A stretch of DNA of 64,000 nt. It comes from CAVOGJ01 sp963695405 (lineage in GTDB: Bacteria; Planctomycetota; Planctomycetia; Pirellulales; Pirellulaceae). The stretch's first letter is position 1. Each line of letters begins with the position of its first letter. The notes under the pieces are model-generated. The model saw only the letters and a program-made list of their open reading frames with translations. It was not told the DNA's origin and ran no database searches. The translations under genes were made by a program, and so were the position numbers. The stretch is taken from NCBI GenBank assembly GCA_963695405.1, contig CAVOGJ010000006.1, positions 186,001-250,000 on the forward strand, read 5' to 3'. This document shows, piece by piece, positions 1 to 9,400 of the stretch.

Positions 1-43
1 GCAAATAGTAAGCACTCTTTGAGCAGGCAGAGTTGCTGTCCCC

Positions 44-68
44 AAAATGCTTCGAAAGCATTTTTTTC
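44..68 (+). terminator. Intrinsic terminator / possible attenuator
   Basis: A perfect 9-bp stem (AAAATGCTT / AAGCATTTT, loop CGA) runs into a run of seven T. It ends only about 20 bases before the ATG of the next gene, and a ribosome-binding site (AGGAA near 73) fills that gap. There is little room for a promoter between hairpin and gene. Either the hairpin ends an upstream gene and the next gene is transcribed from within or before it, or it works as an attenuator in the leader. Confidence 0.75.
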
Positions 69-87
69 TCACAGGAATTGACGGATC

Positions 88-972
88 ATGGCCAAATTTA
101 GTCCAGAAGAAATCCAGAAGTTACTCACGGCGGCCGAGCTCAAGCTCGTCCAGTCGAGTCAACCTCCCGCCCTCGCCAAGCTCTCGGAAGCTAAACTGAA
201 AAAGAATATTACGCTCACCCGGAGCGCTCGCGACAAGTGGCGTGATCAATCCACGCGGCAGCGTCGCGACGTGCAACGTGCCCAGGGGTCAAGGGATACG
301 AATGCCGCTGCGCATAGCGCCGACAAGAACAAGATTTTGACGAAGGCGCTCAACGATCTCCAAGCGCAGTTGGACAAAATTGCGTCCGGCACCACGGCGG
401 CAGGCACGAAGGCACCTGCGGCGAAATCGCCCGGCAAGAAAAAACGCGCCCGGGGACATCGCGAGGCGCGTGCGGAAACCCGCGCCCTCCTTGAGGACAA
501 GCGAAGCAAGCTGACCGGTGCCAGTTCGTCCACGAGTGCGAAAAAGAAGGTCGCCAAGAAGAAGGTAGCCAAGAAGAAGGTAGCCAAGAAGAAGGTAGCC
601 GGGCAACCGGCTGTTACCAAAGGAAAGGTCACCAAGAAAAAGTCGGCCACCAAGAAAGCAATCAAGAAGACGAAAGTCAAGAAAGCCACAACCAAACCAT
701 CCGCTGCCAAAAAGGTGTCCGCAAAGAAGAGGGCCGCAGCGGCCGCGGTCAGTTCGCAGCCATCCGCCGCGAAGCAAAAGGCGGCCAAAAAGAACAGCTT
801 GGCCAGCAGTCAAGTGACCTCTGGAACGAACCTGAATCCGAGCGACCAGCGTTCCACCAAAACCAAGGCCAAGAAGGCACGCATCCAACAATCCGGACTG
901 ACCACACGGACACGAGGTCATATTTCGGCGCGCGGAAAGCGTGCTCAAGGCCGTCGCGACAGCCGCGGATAA
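88..972 (+). CDS. Histone H1-like Lys/Ala-rich DNA-binding protein
   Basis: 294 residues. The first ~100 residues form a charged, mostly helical segment (MAKFSPEEIQKLLTAAELKL...). The rest is a low-complexity tail of K, A, T and S, including four near-identical KKKVA pentapeptides at about residues 152-171, and it ends in R/G-rich sequence. Such tails occur in eukaryotic H1 and in bacterial histone-like proteins (HctB, AlgP type), so a nucleoid-compacting role is likely but inferred from composition. I do not recognise the N-terminal domain with certainty. The ATG is preceded by AGGAA at a slightly long spacing. The gene stands alone, directly behind a hairpin-plus-T-run. A similar K/A tail ends the topB product in this window. 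Confidence 0.8.
   Translation: MAKFSPEEIQKLLTAAELKLVQSSQPPALAKLSEAKLKKNITLTRSARDKWRDQSTRQRRDVQRAQGSRDTNAAAHSADKNKILTKALNDLQAQLDKIASGTTAAGTKAPAAKSPGKKKRARGHREARAETRALLEDKRSKLTGASSSTSAKKKVAKKKVAKKKVAKKKVAGQPAVTKGKVTKKKSATKKAIKKTKVKKATTKPSAAKKVSAKKRAAAAAVSSQPSAAKQKAAKKNSLASSQVTSGTNLNPSDQRSTKTKAKKARIQQSGLTTRTRGHISARGKRAQGRRDSRG
541..600 (+). repeat. 15-bp coding tandem repeat, 4 copies
   Basis: Four consecutive 15-bp units, the last three identical, encode KKKVA repeats in the histone-like tail. Near-identity at the DNA level suggests recent expansion by slippage, so copy number may vary between strains. Confidence 0.85.
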
Positions 973-1211
973 CGAGGGAGCGATGCGGAGGTGAGGGCGC
1001 GAAGATGCCGTCGAGGTCATGGTCTCCTGCAGATGCATCGTGACATCGGTATGCCCGGTGGATCGTTGAGCGCGGAAGAAACACAGAGTCACGGAGAATA
1101 CGGAGGACACGTAACAACACGGATCCTCGCATCGAGTTTCGTAGGATGTGACGCCGTGCGCATCAAAACACAAGGGCGAACGGGGAAGGGCGGATGAAGT
1201 CCGCAGCGATG

Positions 1212-1760
1212 CTAAACACCGCCCCGCGTCCTCGTGTCCCACCGCTTCGGCCGACCAAACGCCTTCTTCAACTCGGATCGTGTCAGCCCCAATTCGACGA
1301 ACGGACCGTCCGGACTGCTGGAAAAGGAGAAGATCTCGTCTACTTTATGAAAAGACCCGTGTCGGATTCTTCCATTCTCAAAAGTCAATACGGAAGAAAC
1401 GCCGCTCGGCGCGAAATAGCTAGTGACAGTGGACGTACCTGAGAAGTGAGGCGCATGCTGATGGCGTTCCCAGTTGCCGTCGTCAAGTGACTCTATAGAA
1501 GCAATAAAATATGACTCGGTTAAGTCATCTAGCTTCAAAGGATCGCGGTTTCTAATTTGCAGGTAAAGAGGTCGTTCATCTCCACCCGCACGCGAGTCAA
1601 AGCAGAGGCATGTGAAATACTGGTGATCGTTCGCAGCGAGCTCGAAATTGTCATATATGGCTATTCGGGCTGTCGGTTTGCAGCCCACGACTAAACCGAG
1701 GACTGAAGCGCAGGTGAATATTACGAGACGTGAAGTCAAAATGTTGACTCGACCAGTCAT
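1212..1760 (-). CDS. Lipoprotein paralogue 3 of array (candidate immunity protein)
   Basis: 182 residues from the ATG at 1760. Longer reading frames upstream run into the repeated spacer and are not credible. An N-terminal hydrophobic segment ends in a lipobox (LVVGC), so the product should be lipid-anchored. The mature part shares the pattern 'GCKPT..(I/V)A(I/V)YD..E..ANDH' with the two genes at 2056 and 2898, and all three end in an almost identical ~43-residue block (VDEIFSFS.SPDGPFVELG... to TRGGV). This is the most distal copy from the giant gene. I recognise no named family. The role as immunity or assembly partner is inferred from coupling of the array to the lipase-tipped giant protein. 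Confidence 0.75.
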   Translation of the reverse strand: MTGRVNILTSRLVIFTCASVLGLVVGCKPTARIAIYDNFELAANDHQYFTCLCFDSRAGGDERPLYLQIRNRDPLKLDDLTESYFIASIESLDDGNWERHQHAPHFSGTSTVTSYFAPSGVSSVLTFENGRIRHGSFHKVDEIFSFSSSPDGPFVELGLTRSELKKAFGRPKRWDTRTRGGV

Positions 1761-2055
1761 GAGCTTCGGTATCCTCCGTCCAATGGAACTATGGTTTGAT
1801 CTCATAGCACATTGCCGTTGTTGAAGGAATGCGACGTGGATTATTTGCTGAGAAGCGTTACCGCTACTCCTGGCCGGCCGTTTTGATGTGACGGAAAGAC
1901 GGAAACACAGAGTCACAGAGCACGGAGAGGCGAGTTCCGACTTTTTCGGATGAACGCGGACGAACAACGGGCGTTGATGTTCGATGCCTTGCGGCGTTGA
2001 TTCGTTGATCAAGGGTGGTTGACCAGCCAGGTTGCGGCCGTCGAAGGAACGCAAA

Positions 2056-2607
2056 CTAAACTCCGCCCCGCGTCCTCGTTTCCCACCGCTTCGGCCGACC
2101 AAACGCCTTTTTCAACTCGGATCGTGTCAGCCCCAATTCGACGAATGGACCGTCCGGACTGCGGGAAAAGGAGAAGACTTCGTCCAATTTGGAAAAAGAT
2201 CCCATTGTTAGCTTTCCGTTCTCAAATTCTAACAGTGACGTGTTTCCTGCCCGCGATGCGTAGACGTTCCGCACGCTTGCGTCCCCTCGATATCTCGGCT
2301 CAAGTTCGTAACGCTGCCAGTCGGCAAACACATCTTGTTTAATCACGTCAGTAAATACGGCTTCAGACAGGTCCGAGACGTTGATCGGAGGGTACGAGCC
2401 GATCTTGACGAATAAGGGTTTGCCAGAGTGCTTGGCATTGCAAGTAAAAGTAAGTCGATAGAAGCTTCGATGATCGTTCGCGAATAGCTCGAATCCATCG
2501 TAAACAGCAACTCTACTCGTAGGCTTACACCCCAAAACACCGAGGATCAGGAATAGCACGGTCAGCGCTACTCTCCGTCGAGCAGACTTCGCAATCGAAC
2601 CTGTCAT
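2056..2607 (-). CDS. Lipoprotein paralogue 2 of array (candidate immunity protein)
   Basis: 183 residues. The signal peptide (MTGSIAKSARRRVALTVLF...) ends in lipobox GVLGC. The core is diverged from its neighbours (for example LFANDHRSFYRLTFTCNAKH), but the final ~43 residues match them nearly residue for residue. It is separated from the copies on either side by ~290-bp spacers that are themselves duplicated, so it was probably produced by segmental tandem duplication. Function unknown; see the lipase-tipped giant protein upstream. Confidence 0.8.
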   Translation of the reverse strand: MTGSIAKSARRRVALTVLFLILGVLGCKPTSRVAVYDGFELFANDHRSFYRLTFTCNAKHSGKPLFVKIGSYPPINVSDLSEAVFTDVIKQDVFADWQRYELEPRYRGDASVRNVYASRAGNTSLLEFENGKLTMGSFSKLDEVFSFSRSPDGPFVELGLTRSELKKAFGRPKRWETRTRGGV

Positions 2608-2897
2608 TGGTGAGTGACCGGCTGTGGGCCGTCCGATGAAAATTGTCGTTGTTCAAAAAATGCGGCGTGGATCATTTGCTGAGGAGCCGTACCGTGACTC
2701 CTGGCCGGTTCTAACCCGATCAATGACGGTGACGGAAAAACGGAAACACAGAGTCACAGAGCTCGTAGAGGCGAGTTCGAACGGTATCGGGTGAACGCAG
2801 ACGAACAACGGGCGTTGATGTTCGATGCCTTGCGGCGTTGATTCGTTTATCAAGGGTGGTTGACCAGCCGGGTTGCGACTGTCGAAGGAACGAAAGA

Positions 2898-3449
2898 CTA
2901 AACACCGCCCCGCGTCCTCGTTTCCCACCGCTTCGGCCGACCAAACGCCTTCTTCAACTCGGATCGTGTCAGCCCCAATTCGACGAATGGACCGTCCGGA
3001 CTGCGGGAAAAGGAGAATATCTCGTCTACTTGCGAGAACAGTGCAAAATTCAACTTTCCGTCCTCAAAGGACATCCGAGATGTTGTACCACTAGGTGAGG
3101 CGTAAGTGATCCGCTCCGTGCGATCCCCTTTAAAAAGAGGATCGCGCACATAACGCTTCCAGTTTGCTAATTCCGCTTGGCCAAGCAAGTCACCAAAAAC
3201 CGGTTCAGTCAGCTCCGAAAGTAGCATCGGTGGGTTATTGCCTATTTTCGCATAAAGTGGATGTGCGGCGTCGATCCCGTTCGCTTTAACCTTCATCTCG
3301 AAGAAATTCTTGTGGTCATTAGCAAAGAACTCGATGTCATCAAATACAGCCACTTTGCATGTCGGTTTACAACCGAGGATGCTCAGAAGTAATACGATGG
3401 CGGTCACCAATGATCTAGACCTCTCAGCAAAAATTAGGCAGCTTCCCAT
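2898..3449 (-). CDS. Lipoprotein paralogue 1, coupled to giant lipase protein
   Basis: 183 residues. A signal peptide with lipobox SILGC is followed by 'KPTCKVAVFDDIEFFANDH' and the shared C-terminal block. Its ATG overlaps the TGA stop of the upstream giant gene by one base (TGATG), a hallmark of translational coupling and of partners made in fixed ratio. Known immunity proteins of Tle1-type phospholipase effectors (Tli1) are periplasmic or lipid-anchored and are often present in several tandem copies; that is established for type VI effectors. Extending it to this planctomycete gene is inference. No sequence similarity to Tli1 could be tested here. Confidence 0.8.
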   Translation of the reverse strand: MGSCLIFAERSRSLVTAIVLLLSILGCKPTCKVAVFDDIEFFANDHKNFFEMKVKANGIDAAHPLYAKIGNNPPMLLSELTEPVFGDLLGQAELANWKRYVRDPLFKGDRTERITYASPSGTTSRMSFEDGKLNFALFSQVDEIFSFSRSPDGPFVELGLTRSELKKAFGRPKRWETRTRGGV

Positions 3450-6400
3450 CAGGTCTTAAATCCTCCTTCTGAAGGGTTAATCGTTCGACCGTAAAGGATT
3501 TCAATGAACTCTTTTTCGATGCCGGGATAGAGCTCCCACAATCCTTGGTCGATGAATCGAGTAATGTCTCTTTTGTAGTAATCCAACCATGGCTGGTCGA
3601 ATCGCCCAATCGTAGGGTCAAGTTCGTAAAGGTCCACTTGTCCGAGCGTCGCGTAATAGACTAGGGAGGTTGAACCAACTCGAACTGAATCATGAACTAG
3701 TTCCAATCCTCGAAGTTTGTTAAATCCCGTAAGTCCGCCCCCCGAGCCCAGCGTCTGCGCACCTAGTTGGCCAGGTGACCAATCTTCATCTTTTTTCGAA
3801 TTAGCTAAGCGAATGAATGCCTGTCGTTCCAAATTCATCCATTCGCGTGCTGACGTTGCGTCAGTAAATTGGCTAAAGCGCGTATCAACATCCTTTGTAT
3901 CCCTCAGCGCCGCGTACGTCGTATATACCGAATCATAGATTGCCTGGACTTGAGGATCGAGAGGTACGTTTCGAAAGAGCGTGTTACCGCCCGGTGTCTT
4001 GGCGATCATCTGATGCAGATTCAGCCGTTGCACCATCAGGTTACTCAGGAAGTGCCCGCCCACCTCGCCATGCGCGCCGGGCGAACTAATCCGCGTCAGT
4101 TCCGTCTCGCCGTTGTCCTTCATGAGAATCGTCGCCGGGAACCAACTGCGGACCTCATTCATCGCATAAATCGCCACCACATGCTCCACATTCGGAGAAA
4201 CCGTCACCATCACATAGTTGCCGCGTTTGCCGTCGTCCGAGGGTCGCTGAATATACAGCGATTGCTGCCCGGCGCTTCCTACGGAATAAACGGGGTCAAA
4301 GGCGCCGACGAAATCGACCGTGATCCCGCGGCCCGCCAGTTCCCGCGCCGCTTCGATCGCCTGCGCCGCGCCGCGACTCCAACCATAAATGTGTAAATGC
4401 GTGACGCCGTATCTCCTAAAGTAATCGACCACATCGTCGACGACTCGGTCGATGATCTTGCCAAACTCCGATAGCGCCGTGGCTCCCTCAATCGTCTCGC
4501 CCGTCCCTCCGCCTTCCCCGCTGCCCCAACGGGAATCAATCAAGTTCCCAATCCCGCCGTAATAGAACTTCGAGCCTTGATACATGTTGTACATTTTTTC
4601 GACATTTCCGACGCCATAGAAGTGCATGCTGGTGCCGCCGATAAAGATCCCTAACGCATTGGCACCTGCTCGAATCTCAAAGGGGCTCCGGACGCCATCA
4701 ATCAGCTGGCGGGCTTGCGCCGGTTGCGCCTCGAGTGCTTCTTTGCTGTAAGTGGCACGGATCAATTGCTGCATCTTGGCCGAATTCCACGTGTCGGCAG
4801 CCTTCCGTAGAGAAGAATAAGTGGCTCGTCCACCACCGAATTCGTCGGTCAAATAGACCCAACCGCTCGCCTGATCGTAGCGGCCGATATGCATGCTGCG
4901 TTGAACTTGGAATTCGGTCCCTCGGTATGCGGTGCTCAGCAGCGAACCGAACACCGGCTCTGCCGGCACCCTCTTTCCTTCTCGCAGGTAAACGTAGTCC
5001 CCCTTCTTTTCGATGGCAAATCGCAGCGAAAAATCGTACGGTTGCGACTCGACGTGGTCTGTCGAGGCTGCCGGTGTGACGACTGCGGTCGGCGACTGAA
5101 TGAAACGATCCGAGAGCGATGAATAGTCTTGTTGACGGGCGGCGAATACATCCCGCCCGTCCTCGACACTGAAGTCGCCTTGTATCTCACGGGGTAATGA
5201 TGCGGCTGGATAGCTCGCCGAAAACGTCGTCCCCGAGTCTTCGAGCTGGATCAGGCCGGTGGCCGGCTCCAACCGAGGCGGAGCTTGGTCTTCGTTGGGT
5301 GCCAGTTGTTCGAAACGATCCCAGACCGGCTCCATCCGCGACTCGAACGACGCCCCGACGTCTGACAGAGTGCCCGCGACATCGATCTGGAACTGCGACG
5401 GCAGTCCGCTTGGCGGCGGCGTGTAATTGCCGGACCAACCGCTTCCGCCGTAACCGAAGACGAAGCTTCCTGGAGTGTATTGACCATAACCCACATAGCC
5501 GGCAAAGCCGCCCGGGTAACCTCCCCAGAAGCCATAGTAGCCGCTGCCCCAGCCGTAGTAGCCGGCATAGTTGGCATATCCCCAGCCGTAATTGTATCTG
5601 CCGAAAGACGACCAGAGCCAACTCGGATCGAGAATATAACCACTCCCCCAAAAGTTGCCCCAATAATTGCCGCCCCAGTAGCCGTGCGCGTAACTCTCAA
5701 TGTCGATGATCTCCGGATACTGGGTGGCATACGATTCCGTGAGACGGGTGACTGTCCCCAAGTCCGGCTCGGGTGGCACGATCATCTCGGGCATCTCGAT
5801 GTCACCCTCATCGAAGGTGACCGCCAAAGCCAGTTGTCCAGCGGCGTCCAGCGAATCACGGGCCACTCGTAACTGGGCGGAAAGCTGGGATTGGGCCAGA
5901 CTGGCGGCGCTGACCGCGGCGTGATACGTATTACGGGCGGCTGCCAGCGTACGTTCCTGCTGGCTCTGCAGTTCGGCCAGCGGAAGAATCTGCTCGTCGC
6001 GTTCCGCGTTGGCCTGAGCGACCGCCAGATCCGCCCAGGGACTAGAAGGCAGGGAGGACCAGGCAGAAATGCGGGCCGCGGCCTCGTTGATCGCCAGCGT
6101 CAAGTTCGAGTCGGCCTGTGAGGCGATGAGTCCCTCGTCATCTTGCACATTGAAATACGCATTGACCAGGGCTGCATCGAAAGCCGCCTGCCATTGTGTG
6201 TCAATCGCATTCCGTTCGTTCTGCAGCGCCGATGTATCGAACGTCAGCTCCGCTCCCGCGATGGAAACTAGATCACGGCGGTCGCGGCGAAGTTGCTCGA
6301 CTGTATCGGTAAAGTTTCGTTCCGACTCTTCCTGGGCCAGTTCCCGTTGGGTGGCAGCTTCCTGTTGATCCGCATCGGGCATGGCAACCGTGACTGCATA

Positions 6401-9400
6401 CGTCCGGGTGGCTTGCGCCTGCTCGATGCGAAAACGAGAAGTGCTTTCGGCCAGTGCGGACAGAAAATCTCTTTGGACCTCGGCTGCCTGGGCGATGTGC
6501 TGGGCGGTCGCCTCGGCCCGTTCGTCATCCAATTGCCTGTGCGCACGGGCCATGGCCCCGGTGACGCTATCAAAGGCGTCCAGCCGTTCTTGTGTGTAAG
6601 CCCACGCGGCTTGAGTTTTCTCTGTCTGATTGGCGATAAAGTCATTGCGAACAGCGTTCCAAGCAAACTGATCCTGCAACGCGCGATGAAATTCGAACTC
6701 CGCCCACGGGATCGCCAAGCTCGCTCGGAACGCGGCTAAGGCCACCACGCGGCTATCATGGCCCGCCGTAACCAAGTCGGCCTCGGCTTCCGCCTGCGCA
6801 GCGCGCTCAATTGCCGCCAGCCCCACTTCCTGGATCCATTGGTTCGTTCTGGCACTGGAGACGTATTGTTCGTGTTGATACGCAATTGCCGCTCGCTGCG
6901 AGCTATCGTTGATGAGAAGTTCCGTAAGGTTGTGGGTCAGTGAATGCTGGCGAGTTGCTTCGGCCTGGTCGAACTGATATTCACCGCGAGCGATCGAGAA
7001 TTGCCACGTCGCGTCGGCATTTGCAAAAGACCGTTGTCGGCGAAACATCGCTTCGTCCAAAGCCTCATTGCGTGCGTCGGCGTCTCGGTCCACTGCAAAC
7101 TGGCGCGAGATGCGATCCATCTCCTGGTCGTATGACGTGTCCGCCATGACCCGAGCGGTGGCTTGCGCGGCGTCGGCTTGAGCCATACTGAGAAGCAGAT
7201 CGCCAAGATGAATGGCCGCATGGGCATTGAACTCGCCCAAGATCTGCGCCTCGTCAATCTGCCGTTGCTGTTCTTGCAATGCGTACTGAAAAGAGCTATT
7301 CCACTGGGCAGCAGCCACGCGATTACTGCGATCTTCCGTCGCGGTCGTGATGCCCAGAAGATACTCCGCATGGGTGCGTCGTTGCGCTACCTGGTAATTG
7401 ACGTAAGCCTCCTGCATTTGTCCAAGCCACAGGGTGCGCGCGTCACCCGCGTCAGCCCGAAATTCAAAATAGTGATTGGCGGGATAAAAAATTGCCAACG
7501 AGTGCCAGCTTGTGGCTTCTCTCGCAGCAAGCGCGATTTGGAAAGCCGCTTCAGCATTTCCCCGTTCGGCGGCATAGTTCGACTCGATGTCTACCAAACG
7601 TTGCTGATGGGCGACCTGTTGTTCGCCGGCGTCTACTGTGTAGAGATACTGAGCCTCTTGAACAGAATCGCCGTACGATGCCTGATTTGCCTGTTGGGCA
7701 CGAATGGCTCTCAGTTGATTGCTGGCGTCGGCGACGGCTTTGTCTTGTAACTGGCCTGCCTGGTCCGCGGCAAAAGAGACGTGGGCCGCTCCGGTTTGAG
7801 CGACGAACGCAATACGGTATTGGGAGAGGTTCTCCGTCTCGCCCAGTCCGATGGCATCCACTTCTTCCTGAAACGCCTGCTCTGCCCGTTCTTCTGCCTC
7901 CACACGTGCGGCCGCGGCAACGTCGTACAATTGCTGGTAATAAGTATCTTGCGAAGATGCACAAGTCTCTCCACGCAGCCAATAGTCTTGACTGCACTGG
8001 GACTGATGATCAGCATGTGCGGGCACGACCTGCTGCAAGAAGGCCCATTCGGCATCTGCCAGCGCATGGGTCTTGTCTCTTGCGGCACGAGCGTAGGCAA
8101 TATCAGCGTCCCCCTGAGCCGCGGTGCTGTCGACCTGCAGTACGGCTTTTGCCGCCTCGATATCGATGTGAAACCTTGCCGCCGCCAGGCTCATGCTGAC
8201 GGCCTGTGATACGTCGGCCACCGCCTGGTACGAGTTGGTCGCAATGATCGCCGCGGCTTGGTCCTCTGCAAGACGGGTATCGGCATGATTGAGACGATCG
8301 CGTTGTTGTAACTCGACCGCGCCCAATGTATTGAACCGCAGCAATTTCGAATTCCAGGTCTGGATAGCACGATTTAGGTCAGCCGTTGCTACATCGACAT
8401 AAAACGCCGACTCGGGTGACGGAACCGCCGCCTGGAACGAGGACGCGGCGGCCAGATGTAAGGTGTGCAATTGAACTTCATACTCGCCGCGGGCCGCGAG
8501 TTTTTCCACTTCGCTGTTTGTCTCGGACGTCCGTATCGCGATGGCGTGCAGGGCCGCGCTCTCGGCCGCTGAGACGTTTTCCGCGCCCTCGGCACGCGCC
8601 AGGGCAACCATGCGGTCCCCAGCTGCCTGTCCTGCGAGTATCGTAAAGTCACGTGAGGCGTACGCTGCAGCGGTCGCGGTGACGATTCTGTCCTCGTGTA
8701 GGTCGGCCGCCCTTTCTTGCTGGGCGGCCACGATCTGTTCCACAAGTGATACCCGCAAGTCACCGACCTCGTGCTTCCAGGCATGACGTTTTTGCTCGAT
8801 CTCCAACAATCGATCCGCATTTGCCTGAGCTGCCGCTACCGCAAAGTTTGCGTTTGCCGTATTACGCAGCGTCAGATAAATCGCATCGTCGACTTCCGGA
8901 TCGATCCTCAAGGCATAGTAGGCGGAACCGTGCGAGCGAGTATTTGCCGTGAACGCCTGATTCAGCAGGCGATCGCGAATCGCGTCTTGCTCGATCACCA
9001 TCTGACGGTAGGCAAGCGTGGCGTCTGTGACGCTCGTGTCGTATTCTTTCACTGCCTCAGCTTGCGCCGTGACGAAAGCCGTCAGGCGATTCGCCTCGGC
9101 AAGATCGATGGCGGCCTGCGCGAGCCGTTCAGCACGCCGCACGAAGGCGCCTTGCGGCCCGTAAATCTCGTGGGCGAACGCCATTTCGGCCGAGACATCG
9201 GCCTCGAGGCGCGTGACATTCAAGAGTCCGCTCCGTTGTGTATGAGCGACAGCAGCGGCATTCGTTTGGGAGACACGGCCAAATTCAGCGTTCGCGAGCC
9301 GCAGATGATAAAGGCCCCAGGCCGTCGGGACCGTCTCACCCCAGGCCAGTATGTTCTGGAAATATTGGCCCGCGACTCCGACTTCATACGATTGGGTCTC

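Larger units (their letters stand above)
1212..3449 (-). repeat. Tandem triplication of lipoprotein gene unit (~843 bp period)
   Basis: Three units with period about 843 bp each hold one lipoprotein gene and its trailing spacer. The 3' ends of the genes (about 130 bp) and parts of the ~290-bp spacers are nearly identical, while the middle of each gene has diverged strongly. The spacers both contain a variant of a dispersed element beginning GGAAACACAGAGTCACAGAG. Confidence 0.9.

Noticed and set aside
289..1242. Long open frames antisense to the histone-like gene
   Set aside because: They mirror the Lys/Ala codon repeats and lack a start signal and homologous features.
7492..8199. Plus-strand open frames of 130-235 residues inside the giant gene (also at 9455, 12362 and elsewhere)
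   Set aside because: They are Arg/Pro-rich shadows of a high-GC coding strand without ribosome-binding sites.
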